34,945 nucleotides of DNA from Nitrosopumilus sp. LS_AOA (GCA_001543015.1 LFLC01000065.1:1-34945); one strand, 5' to 3'. Positions 6,126 through 15,690 are shown, counted from the stretch's first letter. Notes: a model not told the origin generated them from the sequence alone. Numbers and translations are program-made.

Positions 6126-7130
6126 ATGAAACAAAAAATAATTTTAACATTTGTTGTAATTGCTGTAGCTGCCTTTCTTGGTGGCTATGGTTTAGGGAAT
6201 GTGAATGATAATTCTGATTCTTTAACAACTAATGAAATCATTAACGTTTCATCTGAATCAAAATCTATTGATGTTGACACCCTAACTATTGGATTTATTC
6301 CAGTTGAAAAAGCTGATGAATTAACTCCAAAAGCTAAAGCACTAGAAGTATTTCTAGAAAATGAACTTGGTGTTGATGTAGATATAGTTGTTCCATCTGG
6401 ATATGAGGCAATCATTGAAGGAATGAGATTTGGTCACATTGATGCTGCTTTTATGGATACTGGCCCTGCATGGATTACCCATCAAAGGACTGGTGCAGAA
6501 GCAGTATTGGCAGAACTTGTTGCTGGAAAAGTAAACTATCAAGCAACAGTTTGGGCTTTGGCTGAGAATGACTCTATTCAATCATTAGAAGATACAATTG
6601 GTAAACGGGTAGCATTTACTAGCATTACCGGCTCTTCTGGTTTTGTTAGACCTATGGGTACCTTAGTTACTGAAGGACATATTGTCATTGAAGGCGATGA
6701 TATTATTGCATTACAATCTGCATTAACAAATAACTTTGAAAGTCATACTTTTGCAGGTGGTTACAAGGCAGCTTTGGAATTACTCTTACTTGACCAAGTC
6801 GATGTAGCATTTGGTTCAGATATTGCTCCTAAAAAATATCTTGATTTAGAAGATCAAGCAAAATTACGTCCTGTAACAACTATTGGACCTGTTCCATCAC
6901 ATGTTTTCATGGTACATTCTGACATGTCAGAATCTACTCGTGATGCACTAGTTAGTGCTTTAATCAAACTCAACTATGATGAGAATAATTCAATTTTGAC
7001 GGATTTGTATGGTGCTGATGCACTTGTCCCAACCACCACTAGTATGCATATCGGTGAGTTTGGTGACTACCTTAATGCATTAACTGGCCTTGATCAGCTT
7101 ATTCTTGACAAATATAATAAGAGCAAATAA
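6126..7130 (+). CDS. phnD: Phosphonate/phosphite-type ABC transporter substrate-binding protein (PhnD family)
   Basis: 334 aa. Residues 5-25 are a hydrophobic signal anchor without a lipobox cysteine, so it is probably tethered outside the membrane by this helix. The mature part has the PhnD fold: TIGFIPVEKADELTPKAKAL at the start, then PSGYEAIIEGMRFGHIDAAF and MDTGPAW, the conserved ligand-loop region. It would deliver phosphonate, phosphite or a related oxyanion to PhnCE. It is the first gene of a three-gene operon. No C-P lyase or phosphonatase gene is in the window, so the fate of the ligand is open. Confidence 0.88.
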   Translation: MKQKIILTFVVIAVAAFLGGYGLGNVNDNSDSLTTNEIINVSSESKSIDVDTLTIGFIPVEKADELTPKAKALEVFLENELGVDVDIVVPSGYEAIIEGMRFGHIDAAFMDTGPAWITHQRTGAEAVLAELVAGKVNYQATVWALAENDSIQSLEDTIGKRVAFTSITGSSGFVRPMGTLVTEGHIVIEGDDIIALQSALTNNFESHTFAGGYKAALELLLLDQVDVAFGSDIAPKKYLDLEDQAKLRPVTTIGPVPSHVFMVHSDMSESTRDALVSALIKLNYDENNSILTDLYGADALVPTTTSMHIGEFGDYLNALTGLDQLILDKYNKSK

Positions 7131-7147
7131 AAACTGGCATTCTGAAA

Positions 7148-7978
7148 ATGAAACAAATTCAGATGACCACTAATCCTTCTTTTTCATTAATTTCAACAAA
7201 AAAAGTTATTCAAATGAGTGATGTATGGTCATCATATGATTCTAAAAATTTTGCTTTAGAGGGAATTAATTTATCCATTGATAGGGGAACTATTTACTCA
7301 ATTGTCGGTCAATCTGGTTCAGGAAAATCTACTTTGCTCAAATTAATGAACGGGATGATGGTTCCAGGAAAAGGAATAATCAAAATTGATTATGTCACCC
7401 CTGATATGAATAATAAAAAATTTAAAACAATGATGCATACAATCGGATATATTCCTCAAAGTCTTGGGTTGATAAAAAATATCACAGTTCTTGACAATAT
7501 TCTCATTGGTGCATTACCTAGACTAAACAAAATTCAATCACTGTTAAAGAAATTTCCAGAAAATGAAGTAAAGGAAGCTAAAAGAATTCTTCAATTAGTT
7601 GGATTAACTGGAAAAGAGAATAGAAAAGTCTACATGATTAGTGGCGGTGAAAAGAGAAGAGTTGCAATTGCTAGGGCATTAATGCAAAAACCTACAATTT
7701 TGTTAGCAGATGAAATTGTTTCAGAATTAGATCACGTTACTGCACACGAGATTATGGATTTAATTATAGATGTTCAAAAAAGAACGAATTTGACTGCAAT
7801 AATGGTTCATCATGACATGCAACTAGCATTAGAATATGCAAATAGAGTTGCAGTTATCAAAGATGGGAAAAAAATCTTAGAGATAGGTGTTGAGGGTGAT
7901 AACATTGTTGATTTTCAAACAGGAGATATGACTACTGAAGAAATTATGGAGATGTATTCTGATGACCCCAAAAAATAA
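7148..7978 (+). CDS. phnC: Phosphonate-type ABC transporter ATP-binding protein
   Basis: 276 aa with a complete ABC ATPase core: Walker A GQSGSGKST (54-62), signature SGGEK (165-169), Walker B ILLADE (184-189), D-loop SELD (192-195) and switch His in MVHHD (H222). After Walker B the usual DEP is DEI, a substitution at the proline; this is conservative for catalysis because the Glu is kept. The closest general fit is PhnC by operon context. It starts 17 nt after phnD, and its 3' end overlaps phnE by 17 nt. ATPase acts at the inner membrane face. Confidence 0.9.
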   Translation: MKQIQMTTNPSFSLISTKKVIQMSDVWSSYDSKNFALEGINLSIDRGTIYSIVGQSGSGKSTLLKLMNGMMVPGKGIIKIDYVTPDMNNKKFKTMMHTIGYIPQSLGLIKNITVLDNILIGALPRLNKIQSLLKKFPENEVKEAKRILQLVGLTGKENRKVYMISGGEKRRVAIARALMQKPTILLADEIVSELDHVTAHEIMDLIIDVQKRTNLTAIMVHHDMQLALEYANRVAVIKDGKKILEIGVEGDNIVDFQTGDMTTEEIMEMYSDDPKK

Positions 7979-8747
7979 CATCATCATTGGAATAATTGTA
8001 GCATTACTAGTAATTGCATCTTATAATGTTGATGCAAATCCAATTGACTTTGTTGAAGGATTACCTAATCTTGTAATCATTCTTGAGGAGATAGTAGCAG
8101 TTGAACCAAAGTATATCCCAACTGCGCTATGGGCAATGTTTGAAACTATACAAATGGCATTTATTGGAACTGTAGTTGGAATTGCAATTGCACTACCTCT
8201 TAGTATGCTTGCTGCACGAAATCTAAACAGTAAATTTGTCTATGCCCCAATCAGAGCATTGTTAGCTGCGATTCGTACGTTTCCTTCTATTTTATGGGCA
8301 TTGTTGTTTGTGATAATGGTCGGAACTGGAACCTTTGCAGGAGTTTTAGCAATTATTATGTACACAATTGGATTTATTACAAAATTACAATACGAGGCAA
8401 TTGAAACAATTGATTCTGATCCTATGGATGCAGTTGGTTCTATTGGTGTATCAAAAATACAATTGATTAGTTATGTTGTGATTCCAGAATCGGCATCTCA
8501 TCTTCTTAGTCAAATGCTATACATGTTTGATTACAACATTCGTCAAACCAGTATACTTGGATTAGTTGGTGCAGGTGGAATTGGTTTTTACATTATTAAT
8601 TATATTAAATTCTTTGAGTATGGAAAAGCTGCTATCTTTATGTTGGTTGTTTTGATAACCGTTTTAATCATTGATTGGGTAAGTGTGAAGATTCGAGACA
8701 AGTACATTATCAAATCTCAACATGGTATGGATGTTCCCACAAAATAA
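7962..8747 (+). CDS. phnE: Phosphonate-type ABC transporter permease
   Basis: 261 aa with about six membrane helices (for example 7-22, 50-75, 87-105, 110-135 and 200-240). The EAA-like coupling loop is in D-A-V-G-S-I-G-V-S-K-I-Q-L-I-S-Y-V-V-I-P-E. The stretch LPLSMLAARN and the segment with RTFPSILWALLFV are typical of PhnE. It is the last gene of the phnDCE operon and its start lies inside phnC, suggesting translational coupling. It ends 14 bp from the convergent purP. Confidence 0.88.
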   Translation: MTPKNNIIIGIIVALLVIASYNVDANPIDFVEGLPNLVIILEEIVAVEPKYIPTALWAMFETIQMAFIGTVVGIAIALPLSMLAARNLNSKFVYAPIRALLAAIRTFPSILWALLFVIMVGTGTFAGVLAIIMYTIGFITKLQYEAIETIDSDPMDAVGSIGVSKIQLISYVVIPESASHLLSQMLYMFDYNIRQTSILGLVGAGGIGFYIINYIKFFEYGKAAIFMLVVLITVLIIDWVSVKIRDKYIIKSQHGMDVPTK

Positions 8748-8761
8748 TTTCTAAAATTTGA

Positions 8762-9787
8762 TTATGTGGTAATTTTATCTAGTTGATTTGATTCTGTGGC
8801 AGTTTTAATCTCTCTTGCAATTCTTTTACCCATACTCATAGGCTCATTAAACAATAGTGAATAGTATGGAGAACCATCCATGTAGATATTGGTTCCAGCA
8901 ACAATTCTTGCAGAAAACTCAAAGGATGTAAATTTTGCATTTTCATCATAAACCCCTTCAATACAAAATGGACCATTCATTCCTGGTGAAACAACTCTTT
9001 TTGCAGCCTCTACAAAATTTTCCCCCATAGTATACACTTCATCTAATAGTGATTCACGTAATACTAGAGGACTATTACCTATCACATTAAATGATGGAAC
9101 TTTTTTTGATTTTAGCTGTTGCTCTGATGGTATCCTTGCAAGACCTTCAATATCTGATTCGTGTCTTTGATCAACTCCAAAGAACTCTAATTCATCTTTT
9201 AATGGTGAGTAAAAAAATTGCAAGTAAGCTAAAACACCTGCAGCATATTCTTGTATGTAGAGTGTTTCATCTTTTGAAATCACTCCTTCTAAAATTAATT
9301 GATTTCTTTTTGTATTGTAATCCTCTTCATTTGCTGCCATAAAGTATCCTTTACCTCCAGCTGCGCCTTGTCTTTTTACAATTACTAATTTCTTAATGTC
9401 TTTAGGGTCTGATACAGGGTTTGGCATTGGTAAATTTGCTTCTTTCATGAGTTTTTCTTTCATTACTCTATCTGATTCCCATCTTAGAATCCATTTGTTT
9501 CCAAAGATTGGTGTCTTGATTGATTCTATTTCTTCAGAACTCATTTGTGCAATTAATGTTCCATGCGGAATTAAAACGGCATTATTATTTTCAAGAATGC
9601 TTTGACATTTTTGATCTAAAATTTCTTTGAATGAATCAACCATAATTAATTCGTCAATAAATGGAAATCTTTTATACAATTTTTCACGTTTTTTTTCACA
9701 AACAAGTATTGTTTTTAGGCCTTCATCTTTTGCACCTTTGAGAACTTGTAAAGAACAATGTGATCCTAATGTTGCTACAGCAGTCAT
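8762..9787 (-). CDS. purP: Formate-dependent FAICAR synthetase PurP
   Basis: 341 aa, typical length. An ATP-grasp ligase that formylates AICAR to FAICAR with formate and ATP, the archaeal replacement for the transformylase half of PurH in purine synthesis. Recognisable features are the N-terminal ATLGSHCSLQVLKGAKDEG, the phosphate-binding Gly-rich loop VKRQGAAGGKGYF, and the C-terminal metal-binding region FCIEGVYDENAKFTSFEFSA (E and N/E residues). It starts with ATG 28 nt downstream of a small gene on the same strand and is probably cotranscribed with it. Confidence 0.95.
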   Translation of the reverse strand: MTAVATLGSHCSLQVLKGAKDEGLKTILVCEKKREKLYKRFPFIDELIMVDSFKEILDQKCQSILENNNAVLIPHGTLIAQMSSEEIESIKTPIFGNKWILRWESDRVMKEKLMKEANLPMPNPVSDPKDIKKLVIVKRQGAAGGKGYFMAANEEDYNTKRNQLILEGVISKDETLYIQEYAAGVLAYLQFFYSPLKDELEFFGVDQRHESDIEGLARIPSEQQLKSKKVPSFNVIGNSPLVLRESLLDEVYTMGENFVEAAKRVVSPGMNGPFCIEGVYDENAKFTSFEFSARIVAGTNIYMDGSPYYSLLFNEPMSMGKRIAREIKTATESNQLDKITT

Positions 9788-9815
9788 TTTGATATCTCAA
9801 GTTAAATTTTATACT

Positions 9816-10025
9816 TTATGAACTATGTGTGGATGAGACGTACTGAAACACCTCATCTACTAATTCTATGTTTAATTCTGATTTTATATCCTCAGGAATC
9901 ACCTTTAATACAAAATCATACATTGTTGTATTTTTAGGCAATTCATCCCTTTCTTGCAATAAGATAAAGACTGCAATACCATTTGAGATAATTGCTACCA
10001 TTTTTTCTTTATCTGAAAGTGTCAT
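9816..10025 (-). CDS. Small conserved-looking protein upstream of purP, function unknown
   Basis: 69 aa, starting with ATG. Predicted as helical with one mildly hydrophobic helix (AIISNGIAVFILLQ) that is too short and polar-flanked to be a clear membrane span; the C-terminal half is acidic (DIKSELNIELVDEVFQYV). No family recognised. It shares the strand with purP and precedes it by 28 nt, so it is probably part of the same transcript, but there is no evidence for a purine role. Confidence 0.65.
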   Translation of the reverse strand: MTLSDKEKMVAIISNGIAVFILLQERDELPKNTTMYDFVLKVIPEDIKSELNIELVDEVFQYVSSTHSS

Positions 10026-10193
10026 AATACTGGTGAAAAATTGTTCTAATTTAATCTAAATCTCCAAGTTTATTGTGATGTAATCTGTCTTTTAGAGGTG
10101 TTTTACCTATTGAAAATCAAAAAATATTGCCTTATTTTGTTTTTTTTGTGGTGATAAATTAATTACACCGTGAAATGTGGAGTAAATTAAATT

Positions 10194-11504
10194 ATGATTG
10201 AAACTGAATTAGGAAGTTTACGTAGATCACACTATTCTAATGAAATTACATCTTCCATGGATGGTACTGAAGTGACTGTAATGGGGTGGGTCTTGACAAT
10301 AAGAGGCCATGGTAATATCACATTTGCAACCATTTGTGATAAAAATGGGGAAATTTCAATAATTGCAAAAAAAGGCGATTGCTCAGATGAAATTCGTGAA
10401 AAAATATCTTCTCTAAAAGCTCATTCATCAATTGCAGTAATTGGAAAGGTAAAGTCCTCTGAAAAAGCCCCAAATGGATTTGAAATAATTCCTACAGAAC
10501 TTAGAGTTTTCTCAGAAGTTGTTAAAATTCCACCCTTTGAGCCAACTGTCAAAACTGTAAAAAATATTGATACAAGACTAGAGGTCAGACCAATTGATCT
10601 TAGACGAAAGACATTACAGAATATTTTCAATGCTAGAAGTTCAGTATTAAAATCAATTAGAGATTATTTTACTAGTCAAAATTTTACTGAAATTAATACC
10701 CCAAAAATGATTGCGACAGCTACTGAAGGTGGCGCTGCACTATTTCCAATTTTTTATTATAACAAAGAGGCATTTTTGGCACAAAGCCCGCAATTGTATA
10801 AGGAACAACTAACAATGAGTTTTGAAAAAGTTTTTGAGATTGCACCAATATTTAGAGCAGAACCATCAAGAACTAACCGTCACTTGGCTGAAGCAATTTC
10901 AATTGATTTGGAGGAGGCTTTTATTGATTATAATGATGTTATGAATAGAATTGAGGAAATTATTAAAATTTCAATTAAAACAGTTATTGATTTTGCTAAG
11001 AATAATTCAAATGTAGAATTTATTATTCCTGAAATCCCTGAAACTATTCCAAGATATTCTTATGATGATTTAGTTGATAGAATGAAAAAAGTAGGTGCAA
11101 AAATAGAATGGGGTGATGATTTGTATCCATCAAATCTTAAAAAAATAGGAGTTGAGGGTTTTTATTTTATTACTGATTGGCCACTTGGTCCAAAGCCATT
11201 TTATGTTAAGGATAGTAAAACTAATCCAAAAATTTCAGAATCATTTGATTTGATGTATGGTGATTTGGAATTATCTTCTGGAAGTACAAGAATTGAAAAA
11301 CGAAATGAGTTAGTTGAAAGAATGAAAAATAAAGGGATGAAAACAGATTCCTTTGAATACCATCTTAGTGCATTTGATTATGGCGTTCCTCCTCATGCTG
11401 GATGTGGAATTGGTCTTGAGCGATTAATGATGGCATTAACTGGCACAGAAAACATTAGAGATGTGACATTTTATCCTAGAGATGTTGATAGATTAACTCC
11501 ATAA
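10194..11504 (+). CDS. aspS: Aspartyl-tRNA synthetase, archaeal type, probably non-discriminating
   Basis: 436 aa class II synthetase. An OB-fold anticodon domain (about 1-130) precedes the catalytic core with motif 2 FRAEPSRTNRHLAEAIS and motif 3 GCGIGLERLMMAL; ATATEGGAALF and FLAQSPQLYK are archaeal AspRS hallmarks. By my alignment from memory to the discriminating Thermococcus enzyme, its Trp26 is Leu34 here (GWVL) and its Lys85 is Pro93 (KAPNG). Loss of these residues, and Pro at the second site, is the pattern of non-discriminating enzymes that also charge tRNA(Asn). The gatCAB operon 2.5 kb downstream would finish Asn-tRNA synthesis. Confidence 0.95.
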   Translation: MIETELGSLRRSHYSNEITSSMDGTEVTVMGWVLTIRGHGNITFATICDKNGEISIIAKKGDCSDEIREKISSLKAHSSIAVIGKVKSSEKAPNGFEIIPTELRVFSEVVKIPPFEPTVKTVKNIDTRLEVRPIDLRRKTLQNIFNARSSVLKSIRDYFTSQNFTEINTPKMIATATEGGAALFPIFYYNKEAFLAQSPQLYKEQLTMSFEKVFEIAPIFRAEPSRTNRHLAEAISIDLEEAFIDYNDVMNRIEEIIKISIKTVIDFAKNNSNVEFIIPEIPETIPRYSYDDLVDRMKKVGAKIEWGDDLYPSNLKKIGVEGFYFITDWPLGPKPFYVKDSKTNPKISESFDLMYGDLELSSGSTRIEKRNELVERMKNKGMKTDSFEYHLSAFDYGVPPHAGCGIGLERLMMALTGTENIRDVTFYPRDVDRLTP

Positions 11505-11622
11505 TTTGTTAATAATATACCCTAATGATAATTGAAGAATTACATAAAATATATTATCATATATTATGAATTTCATTTTGATCAAATAAGAAGATATATT
11601 CTTTTTCACTGTTGGAAATACT

Positions 11623-12924
11623 ATGCTACAAAAAGAACAAGCAGTAGATTTTGTGTCAAGAGATTTTATCAATCCTCCAATAATGATTAGCAAAAATAAA
11701 AAAATGATTGATGTTATTGAAAAACTCACTGAAATGGATATTAGTAGATTAATAGTTCATGATTCTGGAAAACCCATTGGAATAATTTCCACCAAAGACT
11801 GGATTCATATTTTTCTAAATAATCAAAACATTTTGAATGAAGATAGTATTGAATTAACGGACATTATGCACAAAATCGTATATGTAGATTCAATGACGTC
11901 GATTAAAGATTGTGCAAAAATACTTCTTGCCAAAAGAATTAGTTCTTTAGCAATACAAAAAAATAATCACATTGAGGGCATATTTACAAAAACTGATTTA
12001 ATTCGTTTTTTTGCATCTAATTATAGTGATGAGAGTAAAGTTTCAGAATATATGACAAAAGATGTTATTTCTGTAACTTCAGATGAACCTTTGTATAAAG
12101 TGATACGAAAAATGATGGATTATAAAATACCTCGGATAGTTGTAACCGCTGATGATTCTTTTAAAATAATAACTATGGGTGATTTTTTTAGAGCAGCATA
12201 TGGGGTAAAACAGGATGATCATGTAGAAGAACGTGTTTCTAAACTAGAAAAAATTAGAGAAAATCTTCATAGTAGATTAATGATTGGAGACAATAATATA
12301 GCTAAAGATATCATGTCAAAAAATAATCTCATAATTGTAAATTCTTCAGATTCCCTAAAGTCTGCTTGTAAAATTATGCAATCAAATCATATAGATGCTG
12401 TAGGCGTAATTGATGAAAATCAAAAACTTTGTGGTATTCTAAGTAAAACCGATATAATGTGTGCAATTTTAAGTCAAAGAAAACAAAAATACACCATTTC
12501 AGAAATTGAATTAACAAAATCCCCTAAAATAAAAAAATCTTTGAATGTTTTAGTTGTAGATGATAGTAATTTTTCATTAAATATGTATGTGGATATTTTT
12601 AAAAATCGTGGGCATAAAATAGAAACTACAAGAAATGGACTAGAATGTATAGATGCATATAATTTTAAAATATTAGACAATCAAAATTCTACTGATTTAC
12701 CATTTGATGTGGTAATATTAGATTATGAGATGCCAGGATTAAAAGGAAATGAAGTTGCTAAAAGAATTTTAAATATTAATCCCAAACAAAAAATCACCAT
12801 TATCTCTTCTTGGGAAATAGAAAAAATGCAAGAAGAATTTAGTAAACTTGCAGATTATGTGGAATTAATTGAAAAAGGAACTCCTTTAGAAGCAATAGTG
12901 TCTGGTTTGGAGAAATATGCTTGA
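11623..12924 (+). CDS. Four-CBS-domain protein fused to a response-regulator receiver domain
   Basis: 433 aa. Four CBS repeats: about 10-68, 78-132, 143-195 and 228-285, each ending in a G-I-I-S-T-K-D-W or G-I-F-T-K-T-D-L type strand. A receiver domain fills 306-431 with acidic pocket D313/D314, phospho-acceptor D367 (VILDYEMPG), switch S395/S396 and K418. CBS pairs usually bind adenine nucleotides, so the protein could join energy sensing to a phosphorelay. No DNA-binding or enzymatic output domain is present. No histidine kinase is in the window. The gene has its own promoter region and is monocistronic. Confidence 0.92.
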   Translation: MLQKEQAVDFVSRDFINPPIMISKNKKMIDVIEKLTEMDISRLIVHDSGKPIGIISTKDWIHIFLNNQNILNEDSIELTDIMHKIVYVDSMTSIKDCAKILLAKRISSLAIQKNNHIEGIFTKTDLIRFFASNYSDESKVSEYMTKDVISVTSDEPLYKVIRKMMDYKIPRIVVTADDSFKIITMGDFFRAAYGVKQDDHVEERVSKLEKIRENLHSRLMIGDNNIAKDIMSKNNLIIVNSSDSLKSACKIMQSNHIDAVGVIDENQKLCGILSKTDIMCAILSQRKQKYTISEIELTKSPKIKKSLNVLVVDDSNFSLNMYVDIFKNRGHKIETTRNGLECIDAYNFKILDNQNSTDLPFDVVILDYEMPGLKGNEVAKRILNINPKQKITIISSWEIEKMQEEFSKLADYVELIEKGTPLEAIVSGLEKYA

Positions 12925-12961
12925 TTGTCTAAAACAGCCTAAAAGACAAATAAATCAAATT

Positions 12962-12992
12962 ATGATTTTTTGAATTTTAATTTTTTTTAAAA
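12962..12992 (+). terminator. T-rich terminator after the CBS-receiver gene
   Basis: Within 12964-12990 there are runs of six and eight T separated by GAATTTTAA. T-runs without a hairpin are the usual archaeal terminator form. The region lies between this gene and the convergent lysine-rich gene. Confidence 0.45.
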
Positions 12993-12995
12993 AGA

Positions 12996-13319
12996 TTATC
13001 TTGCGGGACGCTTATACCCCTTCTGTATTTTAGAATTTTTTACAGAAGACTCTTGATGCATTTTACCTGGATTCTTATTTGATGATTTTTCCTGATTTTC
13101 CTCTTTTAGAACTTTGAATACTTTTTCAATTTTAGGTTCATTTTTTTTAGTATTTTTATCATAAATGATGTTTGTTGGGGATGAATTTGGATTTTTCTTA
13201 CCTGTTTTTTTCTTTTTTGTCTGTCCTGCAGATAATGATTTTTTTCGTAACCATTGGATATTTCTCGTATCTGTTGATGATGATTTTTTAATATTATATT
13301 CCCCTAGTGATTTACCCAT
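12996..13319 (-). CDS. Lysine/asparagine-rich basic small protein, unknown
   Basis: 107 aa, of which about a quarter are Lys, with many Ser, Asn and Gln and very few hydrophobic residues. It is probably intrinsically disordered and could bind nucleic acid, which is inference from charge alone. No domain recognised. It begins with ATG (MGKSLGEYNIKKSSS) and ends KRPAR. The opposite strand has an open frame rich in Phe, but that composition is what the reverse of a Lys-rich gene gives. It lies between a CBS-receiver gene and a divergent response regulator. Confidence 0.55.
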   Translation of the reverse strand: MGKSLGEYNIKKSSSTDTRNIQWLRKKSLSAGQTKKKKTGKKNPNSSPTNIIYDKNTKKNEPKIEKVFKVLKEENQEKSSNKNPGKMHQESSVKNSKIQKGYKRPAR

Positions 13320-13440
13320 ATTTTGTAATTTTTTTAGTTCAATAATACTTTATCAAATGTATGTCGAGGATTTTTGTGACTAATTATTAATATTAAGATA
13401 TTATATTAAATTAAAAAGCAATAAATGACATTATGCCCTA

Positions 13441-13809
13441 ATGATAGAAATGTCAAGTCAAATTCTTTTAGTAGATGATGACGTTGATATACTTGCCACT
13501 TTTGAGGAATCACTTACTCTTCGAGGATATGATGTAGTTACTGCAAATAATGGTACAGTAGCTATTGAAAAGTACAAAGAAAATAATCCATGTATTACAT
13601 TTATGGATATCCGAATGCCTGGATTGGATGGGTATGAGACATTTTCAAAAATTAAAGAAATTTCTGATGATGCCAAAATTGTATTTATTACTGGCCATGA
13701 GACTCCAACTAAAACAGAAATTGCCAGAAAACAAGGATTGATAGGTGTTCTTGAAAAACCAACTATGTCTGAAAAAATTATTGACTTAATTAAAGCAAAT
13801 GATTGCTAA
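13441..13809 (+). CDS. Single-domain response regulator (CheY-like receiver)
   Basis: 122 aa, a stand-alone receiver. Acidic pocket D12-D14, phospho-acceptor D56 (FMDIRMPGLDG), switch T84 (FITGHE) and K106 (LEKP) are all present. No output domain, so it must act through protein contact. An internal ATG at 13450 is a second start option; the TATA-like sequence around 13405-13415 fits 13441. It is the second receiver within 1 kb, after the CBS-receiver fusion, though the two are on separate transcripts. Confidence 0.92.
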   Translation: MIEMSSQILLVDDDVDILATFEESLTLRGYDVVTANNGTVAIEKYKENNPCITFMDIRMPGLDGYETFSKIKEISDDAKIVFITGHETPTKTEIARKQGLIGVLEKPTMSEKIIDLIKANDC

Positions 13810-13978
13810 GTGAATCAATACTTGTTTAATCTATAATTATTCATTAAAAATTTAGAAAATTTTAAATTTTTATAAATCTGGAGAAACATTATATCTAAGA
13901 AATCTGATTCTCAAATTGAAATAAAAATGAAGCATTATAGTATGGCACAATTTCTGAGTAATACTTAGGTGATAAAAT

Positions 13979-14245
13979 ATGGTGACTGAAGAAGAAATAG
14001 AACGAGTATCAAAATTAATGAAAATTGATGTTGATGATCATAAGGAATATGTTGATAAAGTTCAAAGTATGATTAATTATTTTGATATTTTAGATTCTGC
14101 AGGCGTGGAATCAGAAGAAGTTACAATGCATGAAATCCCAATTTCTAGTTTGAGGGAGGATGAGCATATTCCATTTAATGATAAATTAATTGAAAAATTA
14201 AATAATTACAAAGGCACCTATGTTCGTGCACCAAAGATGTCTTGA
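13979..14245 (+). CDS. gatC: Asp-tRNA(Asn)/Glu-tRNA(Gln) amidotransferase subunit C
   Basis: 88 aa. GatC stabilises GatA and bridges it to GatB. The family pattern is visible: T-x-E-E-I-E-R-V-S-K-L at the start, a helix with F-D-I-L-D-S-A-G-V (the usual LDxVDT region), and a C-terminal LREDEHIPF segment (usual LRxD). It is the first gene of the gatCAB operon. A GGTGATAAA sequence 6-11 nt before the ATG is a good Shine-Dalgarno site. Confidence 0.9.
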   Translation: MVTEEEIERVSKLMKIDVDDHKEYVDKVQSMINYFDILDSAGVESEEVTMHEIPISSLREDEHIPFNDKLIEKLNNYKGTYVRAPKMS

Positions 14246-15690
14246 TGAACCTTAAAATTTCTGCCTTAGAATATGTACAACAAGTACAAAATGGAAATAT
14301 TTCTGCTGAGGATTTCATTTCAAAAACTCTAGAACAAATAAACAAAGTTGATGAAAAACTTCATGCTTTTTTATCCATAAATGATGATGCAGTTAATCAA
14401 GCAAGAGCAATTGATAAAAAAATAAAATCAGGAGATAAAGTTGGTTCGTGTTTTGGAATGCCAATATCAATTAAAGATAACATGTGTATTAAGGGCAGCA
14501 AAACCACATGTGGCTCAAAAATGCTTGAGAACTTTGTTGCACCTTATGATGCAACAGTCATATCAAAACTAAAACAACAAGATGCAATATTTATCGGAAA
14601 AGTAAATCTTGATGAATTTGCTATGGGATTAACAACTGAATTTAGTGCATTTGGTCCAAGTAAAAATCCCTGGAATCCAGAATATGTTCCTGGTGGTTCT
14701 TCTGGTGGGAGTGCAGTTTCTGTAAGTGCATTTGAATGTTTGATGTCTTTAGGTTCAGATACTGGTGGTTCTGTTAGAAACCCTGCAAGTTTTTGTTCAG
14801 TAGTTGGTTACAAACCAACTTATGGTTTGATTAGTAGATATGGATTAATTTCATATGCAAATAGTATTGAACAGATTGGTCCACTTACTAGGACTGTAAA
14901 GGATACTGCATTTATGCTAAATATGATTTCAGGTTTAGATCCTAATGATAACACTACAATTAATGTCAAAAATGGAGATTATCTTTCAGATATTGATTCA
15001 GGTATAGAAGGTAAAAAAATAGGAATTATCAAAGAGATGATGGCTGAAGGTACTGATCCTGCAGTTTTATCTGCCACAAATGATGCCATTGCAAAATTAG
15101 AGAGTTTAGGTGCAATTTGTGAGGAAATTTCCATTGATATGGTAAAATATTCTGTTGCAGCATATTATACAATTACTGCAACAGAAGCTGGAAGCAATCT
15201 TGCAAGATATGATAATATACGATATGGGTATGATTTTCCAGTTGAAGGGTATGAGTTTAATTCATACATTTCAAAGGCACGGAAAAATTTTGGGCCTGAA
15301 GTTATACGAAGAATGATTATTGGTGGTTTTGTTCCATCTGCAGGTCATGCAGGAAAATATTTCCTCAAAGCAATGAAAGTAAAAAGTAAACTTACAAAAG
15401 AAATTGATGAAGCATTTAAGAAATTTGATTTCTTAATTGCACCCACTGTTCCAATTCTCCCATTCAAACTAGGTGAAAAAATAAATGATCCTGTAGCATT
15501 ATTTTTAATTGATATCAATACTGTCACTGCAAATCTTACAGGAAAACCTGCAATTTCAATTCCATTTAGTATATCAAACGGATTACCCATAGGAATACAA
15601 CTATTTGCAGACTCTAATAATGATAAATCACTATTACAAGCAGCATATGCATTAGAACAAACCGTAAAATTACCTGAGGTTCCAATTTGA
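14245..15690 (+). CDS. gatA: Asp-tRNA(Asn)/Glu-tRNA(Gln) amidotransferase subunit A
   Basis: 481 aa amidase-signature glutaminase subunit. The Ser-cisSer-Lys triad is K77 (PISIKDN), S152 (GGSSGGS) and S176 (SDTGGSVRNP), all intact and spaced as in characterised GatA. It releases ammonia from glutamine, which is channelled to GatB. The start ATG overlaps the last base of the gatC stop (TGATG); a TTG 3 nt upstream is less likely. Cotranscribed with gatC and gatB. Confidence 0.96.
   Translation: MNLKISALEYVQQVQNGNISAEDFISKTLEQINKVDEKLHAFLSINDDAVNQARAIDKKIKSGDKVGSCFGMPISIKDNMCIKGSKTTCGSKMLENFVAPYDATVISKLKQQDAIFIGKVNLDEFAMGLTTEFSAFGPSKNPWNPEYVPGGSSGGSAVSVSAFECLMSLGSDTGGSVRNPASFCSVVGYKPTYGLISRYGLISYANSIEQIGPLTRTVKDTAFMLNMISGLDPNDNTTINVKNGDYLSDIDSGIEGKKIGIIKEMMAEGTDPAVLSATNDAIAKLESLGAICEEISIDMVKYSVAAYYTITATEAGSNLARYDNIRYGYDFPVEGYEFNSYISKARKNFGPEVIRRMIIGGFVPSAGHAGKYFLKAMKVKSKLTKEIDEAFKKFDFLIAPTVPILPFKLGEKINDPVALFLIDINTVTANLTGKPAISIPFSISNGLPIGIQLFADSNNDKSLLQAAYALEQTVKLPEVPI

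Noticed and set aside
13165-13383. Plus-strand Phe-rich frame opposite the lysine-rich gene
   Set aside because: Its composition is explained as the reverse of Lys/Asn codons; the minus-strand frame has the better start and a normal end.
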